A stretch of DNA of 11,478 nt from Pseudomonadota bacterium (GTDB taxonomy: Bacteria; Pseudomonadota; Gammaproteobacteria; Arenicellales; Poriferihabitantaceae): the NCBI GenBank assembly GCA_024226105.1, contig JAAELZ010000776.1:1-11478 (forward strand), written 5' to 3'. A program made the position numbers and the translations under genes. Shown piece after piece: positions 5,512 to 11,478 of the stretch. Within the stretch, counting starts at the first letter, position 1. The number at the start of each line of letters is the position of its first letter. The notes beneath the pieces are model-generated. The model was not told the origin of the DNA. It did no database searches and saw only the letters and a list, made by a program, of their open reading frames with translations.

Positions 5512-7830
5512 ATGGATTGCAAGCTCTGCGGCCTTCCTGCAACGCCTGACGTACAAGAAGATGGTCACCTGTTTTGTTGTATCGGTTGCCGGGAAGTATA
5601 CCGACATTTTGGCACAATCATTGGCCCCGGCGCAGTCGCAGAAACGGGTGAAACAATTGTCGAACCTGAAGGGGAAGAAGCTTATCTTCGGATCGATGGC
5701 ATGCATTGTTCTTCCTGCGAATTGCTGGTCGAACAACTGGCACTACAGGTAGAAGGCATTCTCGCGGCAAAATCCAACTACGCGACCGCGACAGTAAAAA
5801 TAATCTACAACAACGAACTGCTAAGCGAAGCAGAATTACCAGAACGCCTTACTCGCTACGGCTATCACGCCCGCTTCAGCCACGACAAAGCACCTGAATA
5901 CGACCACCGCATGCCGATGCTGCGCCTGGTAACCGCTGAAAGCCTCGCAGCAACCGTGATGATGCTGTACCTGGCCTTTTACTATCCGGTGCATCTCGGT
6001 CTGGTCGATATCGCTGTAATGGAGCCTGTCTACTGGCTGGTTCACAAAGCGGTTCCGATCGCACTACTTATTCTTAGCAGCATAATGGTTTTTTACGTCG
6101 CTGTGCCGATATTCCGGGGCGCCTGGATTGGCTTACGAACCGGCGTGTTGAACATGGATAATTTGCTTGCCATCGCTATTTTATCGGCCTATGGCTTTAG
6201 TATTGGCCAACTTTTTCTCGGTACGCTTGAGCTCTACTTCGATGTCGCTGCAACGATTATTGCCGTGGTTACAATCGGCCGTTATTTCGAGCGGGAAGCC
6301 AGGGATAAGGCGACCAGGGCGCTTGCGAACATTATGGAAACGTGGACACCTGCTGCACGGGCCTGTCGGGACGGAGACCTGCAAATGCTGGCTATCCGGG
6401 AACTGCATCCCGCTGAGCACATCTTTGTCTACCAGGGTGAACTGATACCCGCTGACGGCGTCATCGTCGCAGGACAGTGTGCAGTCGATGAATCGCTAAT
6501 GACCGGCGAGCCTTTCCCGGTCACACGCAGTGTTGGCGAACGTGTCCTTGGTGGTACGCGCAATGTTGAAGGATCCCTGGAAATTGAAGTCGGGCACGTG
6601 GTCATCAGCCAGCTCGACAATCTTGCGCGCGTGTTATGGAATGCTCAAAGTTCCACCGCCGGCACGCTGGGGCTGGGTGACCGGGTCGCGCGTTTTTTTG
6701 TTCCCACAGTGCTTATCCTGGCGCTCATGGTTAGTGTCTGGTTATACCTTGGTGGCAGCTCGACAGGCGCTGCTTTACTCGCGGGTATGGCTACCTTGAT
6801 CGTCTCCTGCCCATGCACTTTTGGCCTGGCAATACCCCTGACCTCCGCGGTAGGTATCAGCGTGGCATTGCGCAACGGCATCATTATCGCGAGCGCGGAT
6901 GCCTTTGAGAAAGCCCGGCGAATTCATACCGTCGCAGTCGATAAAACCGGCATTTTGTCGACTGCAAACATGACGGTTACCAGGGTATCCGGCGCACCCG
7001 GGGTGGCAGAGTACGCCGCTGCTGTAGAAAGGTTGTCGCCCCACCCGATTGCCGAGGCTATTGCTCGACTTGATTCGAAATACGTTGCGAGTGATATTGA
7101 AATTCATCCTGGAAAGGGCGCGATAGCACAGGTAGAAAACCATCGTGTCGCGGTCGGCAGCCAATCGTTGTTCACCCTGTTGGGCTGGCCGGTTCCAGAA
7201 ACAATGGCCGCACCCAATTCTGCACAATCGGTAGTTTCATACGTTGGTTGGGATGGAAGTGTACAGGGCGTAATCACCACCGAGGATCAACCCAGGCCGG
7301 GTTGGGACCGGGTGGTTGAAAAACTGAGAAAGCAATGGCACGTGGTTTTGCTAACAGGCGCAGAAACGGCGGGCCACTTTCAGGCGCAATTCGATGATGT
7401 TTTTTCCGGTATACCTCCGGAAGGCAAAGCGACGGTAGTCAGGCAGCTAAAATCTCAGGGCGTCGTAGTTATGATCGGAGACGGCAGTAATGATGCCCCC
7501 TCGCTGGCAGAAGCGGATTTGGGAATTGCTTTTGGCACACCGACTGCACTCGCGGCAGATGCCGCAGATGTCATTATACCCGGCAACCGGCTGGATCGTA
7601 TCTTTCTGGCTTTTGAGATACTTCAGTTAACCAGGCTTCGAATCCGGCAGAATCTGGCATGGGCCCTTTTATACAATGCGATTGCAATTCCTCTCGCTGT
7701 TACGGGGTTTCTTAATCCCCTGTTTGCCGCGCTGGCAATGTCTTCCAGCAGCTTGTTGGTAATCTGGAATTCTTCGAGGCAACCGGGCCATTTTGAGCCT
7801 TCTGAGGACTCGCTTATGCGGTTGGAATAG
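5512..7830 (+). CDS. Copper-type P1B ATPase with N-terminal metal-binding domains (CcoI/CtpA/CopA-like)
   Basis: A 772-residue inner-membrane P1B-ATPase that should export Cu(I) from the cytoplasm. The CcoI/CtpA subgroup supplies copper for assembly of heme-copper and CuA enzymes. In order: a Cys-rich domain (Cys3, 6, 22, 23, 26) of the kind found in CcoI; an HMA domain with 'GMHCSSC' (Cys66, Cys69); two membrane pairs; 'TGE' (331-333); the intramembrane 'SCPC' site (Cys433, Cys435); phosphorylated Asp477; 'SPHP' (His511-Pro512); 'GDGSND' (657-662); and a final helix with Met743 and serines. There are about eight transmembrane segments. The phosphorylation loop reads DKTGILS, not the near-universal DKTGTLT, although the Asp remains. 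The gene converges on the CuA enzyme operon, which suggests copper supply for it. Cu(I) specificity is inferred from CPC and the last helix. The ATG lacks a strong ribosome-binding site. Confidence 0.88.
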   Translation: MDCKLCGLPATPDVQEDGHLFCCIGCREVYRHFGTIIGPGAVAETGETIVEPEGEEAYLRIDGMHCSSCELLVEQLALQVEGILAAKSNYATATVKIIYNNELLSEAELPERLTRYGYHARFSHDKAPEYDHRMPMLRLVTAESLAATVMMLYLAFYYPVHLGLVDIAVMEPVYWLVHKAVPIALLILSSIMVFYVAVPIFRGAWIGLRTGVLNMDNLLAIAILSAYGFSIGQLFLGTLELYFDVAATIIAVVTIGRYFEREARDKATRALANIMETWTPAARACRDGDLQMLAIRELHPAEHIFVYQGELIPADGVIVAGQCAVDESLMTGEPFPVTRSVGERVLGGTRNVEGSLEIEVGHVVISQLDNLARVLWNAQSSTAGTLGLGDRVARFFVPTVLILALMVSVWLYLGGSSTGAALLAGMATLIVSCPCTFGLAIPLTSAVGISVALRNGIIIASADAFEKARRIHTVAVDKTGILSTANMTVTRVSGAPGVAEYAAAVERLSPHPIAEAIARLDSKYVASDIEIHPGKGAIAQVENHRVAVGSQSLFTLLGWPVPETMAAPNSAQSVVSYVGWDGSVQGVITTEDQPRPGWDRVVEKLRKQWHVVLLTGAETAGHFQAQFDDVFSGIPPEGKATVVRQLKSQGVVVMIGDGSNDAPSLAEADLGIAFGTPTALAADAADVIIPGNRLDRIFLAFEILQLTRLRIRQNLAWALLYNAIAIPLAVTGFLNPLFAALAMSSSSLLVIWNSSRQPGHFEPSEDSLMRLE

Positions 7831-7863
7831 CCGGGGGAGTTTCAGGCCATTTTGCGGATCTGT

Positions 7864-7901
7864 ATTCCGGCAAATCCCATAACAAGCGTATTTGCCGGAA
7901 T
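7864..7901. terminator. Perfect 12-bp inverted repeat between convergent genes, possible bidirectional terminator
   Basis: ATTCCGGCAAAT (7864-7875) pairs perfectly with ATTTGCCGGAAT (7890-7901) across a 14-base loop. It lies between the stop of the ATPase gene (7830) and the stop of the minus-strand subunit I gene (7918), where a shared transcription end is expected. No T run follows on either strand, so classical intrinsic termination is doubtful. It may instead protect 3' ends from exonucleases or slow polymerase. Confidence 0.5.
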
Positions 7902-7917
7902 GTGTATTCAAGACTCT

Positions 7918-9417
7918 CTAGTAATCGATGGCCCTGGATCTGGTCAGGCTGAGGAAATACAGTACATAAGCATAAATCATCATGGCGCCGAATATGATCA
8001 TGAGCGCCCCGTATATAAACCAGTCACCCTCCCAGTCCCCATTTCTACGTGGCATGCCGGAGGCGCCCGCTGCCATAAAGGTATAAAACAGGCCGAGATA
8101 AGAAATGAACAGGTATTTAATACTGCTTCTGGCCGTACTATCATCAATGGTACGATTTGTCATCAAAGGATAATGGTAATAAAGCACCCCCATCCATAAC
8201 GCACTGATCGCGATCAATACAACCATAGCGTGCCCGCCAGCCCACATTGTGCCATGCAATTTAAAATTCCACGCAACATTGCTAATGACGATCGCGGAGA
8301 CACCATCGAGTATGTACATTACAAAGCCGCCCAGGATAAGAAATAAAGCTGGTGTGGCAATAATGCCATGCTTCCAGATCGTCGCCAGAATAGTGAATAT
8401 CGTTAAGGCAGCACCGACACCCGTTGCATAGCTCATGATGTTACCGTGATAGGCGAAAGTGGATGGCAGTGCCGGGTACATGGTGAAAAAATGATGAAAA
8501 AATGAGGTCACAGAGGTAATCAGCAAAATCCACAATGCAATAATTGCGATTTTTTCACTGTATAGCTTTCGCGCTCCATCGGCCAGACAAAGAGGCAGGG
8601 TAGCGTATACGGCGCCAATAACCATAATGGCCATGGCCTCCATCAAGTTATGCGCGAAAATATAAAAGACAAACTCAAATACGATCGGGTCCGCAGCCCA
8701 ACCAATCCACGATGCGGGAAAAATCCCATATAAATGCAGCAGTAGTGAACCCGCCACAAGCATCAAAGGCGTTCCGGTCACGAGCAGAACCAATACACCC
8801 ATTACCATGCCCACCATACCCGGGTCTTTCAGCGAGCGCTCGGCGACTTGCAGAGTGTCGTCAACTTTCTCGAAAAATGCCATTTTGAGAATCTTGATCG
8901 GGTAAATAAAAATCATGGAAGTCAGCACTAAAGCGATACCACTGAATCCCAGCACCAGGGTGGCCATACTCCACTGGCCGTTGGCGACACCAACCACCGG
9001 CAATGGAAACATAACGGTATAGGTAACATGAAAGCCGGCCAGTACCGCTACGGTAAGCAGGAGTGCGCCCACATTCATGAATATGTAAAACAGCGATACA
9101 AAGATATCGTCTGCCCTTTTTCCCAGACAGGCACCCGCCCGGTGCAAACTCATGCCGACCATTAGCTGAAATGCAAACGGAAACGCCATGGCTGCGCCAT
9201 GCAGTGTGATATTTTTATAGTACCAGTTCGCCCCTAAATCAAGGAACTGGATGGCGGGCATAGAGATGCCCAATATGATGGCAATGGTGAGCCAGATAAA
9301 GGCCGTCATCGACATTAAGGCTGGCCATGCATTGACTGGATTTAACTCGTTATCCTCAACCCTAAACATGCCACCAAAAAAGGGCACTTTAGCAATAATA
9401 GTAATTGCAGCTGACAT
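7918..9417 (-). CDS. norY: Heme-copper oxidase superfamily subunit I, sNOR-type nitric oxide reductase candidate (NorY-like)
   Basis: A 499-residue membrane protein with about twelve helices and the heme-copper subunit I fold. It aligns by eye with B-family (ba3-like) enzymes. Seen: His73 in 'TLHG' (low-spin heme), His256 in 'FAHNLME' and His308-His309 (active-site metal), and His396 in 'WAGGHAM' (high-spin heme proximal ligand). Glu260 falls at the +4 position where ba3 oxidases have the cross-linked Tyr; cNOR has the same His-x3-Glu spacing. Met398 falls where the second low-spin-heme His is expected. This favours NO reduction (2 NO to N2O) in the inner membrane, as proposed for NorSY of ammonia oxidisers. 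An oxygen reductase is the alternative. GGGGGAG precedes the ATG, and the gene follows subunit II by 27 bases. The superfamily is certain; the NOR call and symbol are inference. Confidence 0.75.
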   Translation of the reverse strand: MSAAITIIAKVPFFGGMFRVEDNELNPVNAWPALMSMTAFIWLTIAIILGISMPAIQFLDLGANWYYKNITLHGAAMAFPFAFQLMVGMSLHRAGACLGKRADDIFVSLFYIFMNVGALLLTVAVLAGFHVTYTVMFPLPVVGVANGQWSMATLVLGFSGIALVLTSMIFIYPIKILKMAFFEKVDDTLQVAERSLKDPGMVGMVMGVLVLLVTGTPLMLVAGSLLLHLYGIFPASWIGWAADPIVFEFVFYIFAHNLMEAMAIMVIGAVYATLPLCLADGARKLYSEKIAIIALWILLITSVTSFFHHFFTMYPALPSTFAYHGNIMSYATGVGAALTIFTILATIWKHGIIATPALFLILGGFVMYILDGVSAIVISNVAWNFKLHGTMWAGGHAMVVLIAISALWMGVLYYHYPLMTNRTIDDSTARSSIKYLFISYLGLFYTFMAAGASGMPRRNGDWEGDWFIYGALMIIFGAMMIYAYVLYFLSLTRSRAIDY

Positions 9418-9444
9418 TTTGTTCTCCCCCGAACTGTTGATTAT

Positions 9445-9999
9445 TTACAGTACTGTAATTGTACTTTTCATTACATGATGTGCTGCCCCACAAAACTCCA
9501 GGCAACGAATGGTGTATTCACCCGGCTCTGTAAAGGTATGCGCCAGGGCGCTCTCTACACCCGCTCCGGGCACCAGCATCATGGTGAATATCTGGCTGCC
9601 ATCCGGATGGATCAGCGCAAAGCTATGCACCGTGTCCTCACTTTTCGCCAGAAATCGAATCGTTTCACCGACTTTGAATTCATTTTCGTTTAACTCAAAA
9701 GCCCACGAACGCGCTATAACGCTTACATCCCTGGCATCCTGAGCCATGGAAGCCTTTGCCTCAATAATCGTCGGCATGTATTTGACGCTGGCAACATTCA
9801 CAACGATAAAAGCACCGATCACCAGGGCTAACCAGCCATACCTGGTGCGTGAATACTTATCCGGTTCAGTTTTCCCCGGTTCTGAATCTACAAAGGCCTT
9901 TTTATTTACAATCTGGAAAAAGACGATAAGAAATGGAATTTGAAACAACAGCATTGTAATAAATGCGCCCCAGGCGCTCGTATACAAAAAATCAATCAT
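9445..9999 (-). CDS. norS: Heme-copper enzyme subunit II with intact CuA site (NorS-like)
   Basis: A 184-residue cytochrome oxidase subunit II-like protein. Two N-terminal membrane helices (about 10-32 and 53-75) are followed by a periplasmic cupredoxin domain. The binuclear CuA ligands are all present: His125 in 'DTVHSF', then Cys166, Glu168, Cys170, His174 and Met177 in 'CLEFCGAAHHVM'. It should therefore accept electrons from a soluble cytochrome c or cupredoxin and pass them to subunit I. It is shorter than typical aa3 subunit II and has no fused cytochrome c. CuA-containing sNOR enzymes are built this way, but so are ba3-type oxidases, so the NO assignment depends on subunit I. The start has AGGTGA seven bases upstream, and the gene lies 27 bases after gfa. 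The family is secure; the norS symbol is tentative. Confidence 0.8.
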   Translation of the reverse strand: MIDFLYTSAWGAFITMLLFQIPFLIVFFQIVNKKAFVDSEPGKTEPDKYSRTRYGWLALVIGAFIVVNVASVKYMPTIIEAKASMAQDARDVSVIARSWAFELNENEFKVGETIRFLAKSEDTVHSFALIHPDGSQIFTMMLVPGAGVESALAHTFTEPGEYTIRCLEFCGAAHHVMKSTITVL

Positions 10000-10026
10000 T
10001 TTTTTTCACCTATTAATGGGTAGTTA

Positions 10027-10635
10027 TTAGTAAACCTTATTCTTGTAATTCAATTTCGATGATCTTGAAGCAATAAAGTCATTTAGCTGGGGCGAAAACG
10101 AATCATACGGCTCCAGGCCTAAACTATGCACTCGGGCTCGAACTTCATCCAGTTCGGATGGATTGGTTCCAGATTCAACAATCGAGGAAACAAATCCGGC
10201 AAACTGTATGGGTGGCCAACCATCGTCTTGTGACAACTCTAGATGAACAAAATCAAGCCCATAAAAATGGTGGCTCTCATCCTCAACACGACCATACATA
10301 TGTGTTCCGCATTCTTTGCAAACATGGCGTTGAATAGACGCGTTCTCATCGAGAATCTCAAGTTTGGACGCGTTTTTGGTAACGCTCAATTTGTCGCGTG
10401 GCACAACAGCAACCTGCGAGAACAAAGCCCCCTCCGGTTTCCAGCATTGGCTACACCCGCATAGATGATTGTGGGCAGCTTGCGAGGTAATTTTTATGAC
10501 AACCGGGTTCTTGCTGCATTTGCAGGAGAGCGTTCCCCCCGGTTTAGGTTTATTATTGATGTAACCCCATAGACTTCTTGTGGCCGGGCTGGTTTTAATC
10601 CCGGCATCGACTGCCGGGTGAATCGACATTTTCAT
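10027..10635 (-). CDS. gfa: Glutathione-dependent formaldehyde-activating enzyme (Gfa)
   Basis: A 202-residue cytoplasmic zinc protein closely resembling Gfa of Paracoccus, in which Gfa was reported to speed formation of S-hydroxymethylglutathione, the FrmA substrate. Later work questioned catalysis and suggested glutathione binding. The zinc cysteines are all present: Cys38 and Cys40 ('SCKCS'), Cys59, Cys61 and Cys64 ('CGCSQC'), and Cys106 and Cys109 ('CKECG'). Family blocks 'AHNHLCGC', 'KPEGALFSQVAVV', 'THMYGR' and 'FYGLDFVH' are also visible. The first ATG has GAGGAG five bases upstream, which favours it over the ATG two codons later. It is the first gene of a unit with subunits II and I of the heme-copper enzyme (27-base gaps) and is not adjacent to frmAB. 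Its promoter region shares a 21-base operator and -10 block with frmA. Confidence 0.93.
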   Translation of the reverse strand: MKMSIHPAVDAGIKTSPATRSLWGYINNKPKPGGTLSCKCSKNPVVIKITSQAAHNHLCGCSQCWKPEGALFSQVAVVPRDKLSVTKNASKLEILDENASIQRHVCKECGTHMYGRVEDESHHFYGLDFVHLELSQDDGWPPIQFAGFVSSIVESGTNPSELDEVRARVHSLGLEPYDSFSPQLNDFIASRSSKLNYKNKVY

Positions 10636-10734
10636 GAATTCTCCTCATATTTTCTGTTTATATTCATGCCATCATTGCTGGAAACTCGACAGTTGTTGCA
10701 CAAAATTATGATTTTATCGGTTCAGTATACAATA

Positions 10735-10740
10735 ATAATA
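10735..10740 (-). promoter_or_regulatory. gfa operon -10 box (TATTAT)
   Basis: On the minus strand, TATTAT (10740-10735) directly follows the palindrome block with the same spacing as in the frmA promoter. The -35 region is weak: TGCAAA sits at the 17-base position and matches TTGACA in three of six bases. An alternative -10, TATACT, lies at 10729-10724. The predicted leader is about 93 bases. Confidence 0.55.
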
Positions 10741-10741
10741 G

Positions 10742-10755
10742 AATGAATATTCATT
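10742..10755 (-). promoter_or_regulatory. Perfect 14-base palindrome AATGAATATTCATT, operator candidate of the gfa operon
   Basis: The palindrome is perfect over 14 bases. It has arms ATGAA and TTCAT around TA, the same geometry as the site inside the frmA promoter. Read on the minus strand, 10754-10734 matches plus-strand 2454-2474 at 20 of 21 bases, the only difference being the palindrome centre (T for C). This is strong evidence for one regulator at both promoters. Confidence 0.65.
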
Positions 10756-10942
10756 TTTTTGCAGGCCGGGATAAGGGGTGTCGTTCTTCATTTGCATAGT
10801 TGCCGCCTGCGGTGAACTTCTGGAGGCGGTTCTCATGATGTTGTTTTGCAAACATGATCACATCCTTTTGAGGCCTGTATTGAAACCATCCGTCAGGTTG
10901 ATTTCCTTAAGCGGCTGATTCGGGCATGAAATTCAGGAAAAA

Positions 10943-11401
10943 TCAGGATTTGCCAGGACCCATCTCGTTCAGCAGCCTGCTATGTAAGGCCCTGATCAAA
11001 TCGCCTTTGCACAGTATGCCGACCAGATGTTGCCCTTTGTCCAGCACCGGTAGTGCGCCCAGGCCCTGTTGCAGGATAAGCTCAGCCGCAGTGAGCAGGG
11101 ATTCATAGGTATGAATGGTCACAGGGTTGCGCGTCATCAGATCGCCAACGGACATGTTGTCATCCAGACAATAGGGATGGGACAAATCCATTGCCTCGTC
11201 CACCCAGTCTGGTCGTCTCAGGTCGCGGTCACTGAGAATTCCAACCAGCTGAGCTCCTTCCAGTACAGGCAAATGATGGATGCCCGCTTCACGAATACGA
11301 AAATAGGTCTGACGGATACCGTCGTCTGGTGTTCCGGATATTACCGGAGCAGTCATATATTCACTGATACGCGTTCTTTTCACTCTATTTACCACGCTCA
11401 A
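10943..11401 (-). CDS. Tandem CBS-domain protein
   Basis: A soluble protein of up to 152 residues consisting of two CBS domains, at about 12-65 and 85-140. The repeated pattern is visible: 'MTAPV' and 'MTRNPV' at the starts, then 'HHLPVLE..QLVGILSDRDL' and 'GALPVLD..HLVGILCKGDL' at the ends. Paired CBS domains bind adenine nucleotides and act as energy or redox sensors that regulate a partner. No enzymatic or membrane domain is attached, so the partner is unknown. The longest reading starts at a TTG (11399-11401) with no ribosome-binding site. In-frame GTG codons at positions 3 and 7 are equally plausible, the latter giving 'MKRTRISEYMT'. It lies upstream of gfa on the same strand, but the 307-base gap and the separate gfa promoter argue against one operon. 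Confidence 0.8.
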   Translation of the reverse strand: MSVVNRVKRTRISEYMTAPVISGTPDDGIRQTYFRIREAGIHHLPVLEGAQLVGILSDRDLRRPDWVDEAMDLSHPYCLDDNMSVGDLMTRNPVTIHTYESLLTAAELILQQGLGALPVLDKGQHLVGILCKGDLIRALHSRLLNEMGPGKS

Positions 11402-11478
11402 CTCAAGGAGCTAATAGTAGCTGAGCCGCGCAGCCTGCGCAAACCATTGAATATGCGGTTGCGAATCCGTTGATTCAC

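Larger units (their letters stand above)
10636..10942. other. Intergenic region between the CBS-domain gene and gfa
   Basis: This 307-base region carries the gfa promoter and operator (10735-10754) and an AT-rich leader of about 93 bases (roughly 10636-10728). It also holds a CCGCCT/AGGCGG inverted repeat (10803-10808 with 10824-10829, 15-base loop) that could end the minus-strand CBS transcript, though no T run follows. A 27-codon plus-strand reading frame with a GGAGG upstream lies at 10835-10918. No RNA gene was recognised. Confidence 0.5.

Noticed and set aside
5512..7830. Treating the copper ATPase as a pseudogene because of the altered DKTG motif
   Set aside because: The frame is uninterrupted over 772 codons and every other catalytic and metal-binding motif is intact.
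7852..8199. A 115-codon plus-strand open frame over the end of the subunit I gene
   Set aside because: It lies antisense to a clearly conserved membrane protein, resembles no known family, and overlaps the inverted repeat between the convergent genes.
7918..9417. Calling subunit I a cbb3 oxidase (CcoN) because of the HN after the helix VI His
   Set aside because: The partner is a CuA subunit II rather than CcoO/CcoP cytochromes, and the helix X pattern follows B-family enzymes.
10742..10755. Reading the gfa palindrome as an NsrR (NO-sensing) site
   Set aside because: It matches the NsrR half-site pattern at only about seven of ten fixed positions and its arms are closer together than in NsrR dyads. 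NsrR control remains possible but is not supported.
11396..11426. Inverted repeats GCTCA/TGAGC and AGCTA/TAGCT around the start of the CBS gene
   Set aside because: The arms are only five bases each with an unpaired insert and lie at the window edge, so no function can be supported.

Overview
The window looks like chromosomal DNA from a proteobacterium that handles C1 compounds, most likely a gammaproteobacterium. This rests on gene content (sarcosine-oxidase-type demethylation, glutathione-dependent formaldehyde oxidation, Gfa, a NorSY-like heme-copper enzyme) and on sigma70-type promoters. The genus cannot be read from the sequence. No tRNA, rRNA, CRISPR array or insertion-sequence transposase was seen.

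Layout. Bases 1-351 are the 3' end of a sarcosine oxidase (or N-methylglutamate dehydrogenase) gamma-subunit gene, which generates formaldehyde. A decayed REP/MITE-like palindrome follows (403-484), then a class I glutamine amidotransferase-like gene (538-1338) and an AT-richer endonuclease/exonuclease/phosphatase-family gene (1532-2356). Next comes a compact formaldehyde operon: frmA (2547-3656) and frmB (3659-4495), two bases apart, followed by a TetR-family regulator with its own -10 box (4644-5279). A CcoI/CopA-like copper P-type ATPase (5512-7830) runs toward a minus-strand operon. A perfect 12-bp inverted repeat lies between their 3' ends. The minus-strand operon, in transcription order, is gfa (10635-10027), a CuA-bearing subunit II (9999-9445) and a heme-copper subunit I (9417-7918). 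A two-CBS-domain protein (11401-10943) lies upstream of it on the same strand.

Main result. The frmA promoter and the promoter region of the gfa operon, about 8.3 kb apart and in opposite orientation, share a 21-base block with 20 identities. It contains an ATGAA-N2-TTCAT palindrome directly followed by a TATTAT -10 box. At frmA the palindrome sits between a consensus TTGACA and the -10 box. This predicts one regulator acting on both units, possibly the TetR protein encoded between them. The units join two chemistries that meet at glutathione: formaldehyde (Gfa, FrmA, FrmB) and nitric oxide. FrmA-family enzymes also reduce S-nitrosoglutathione. The subunit I protein has Glu where B-family oxygen reductases have the cross-linked Tyr, so it looks like an sNOR-type nitric oxide reductase rather than an oxidase. 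It also appears to have Met in place of one low-spin-heme His. The proposal of a co-regulated formaldehyde and nitrosative-stress module is inference, but it is built on directly visible sequence.
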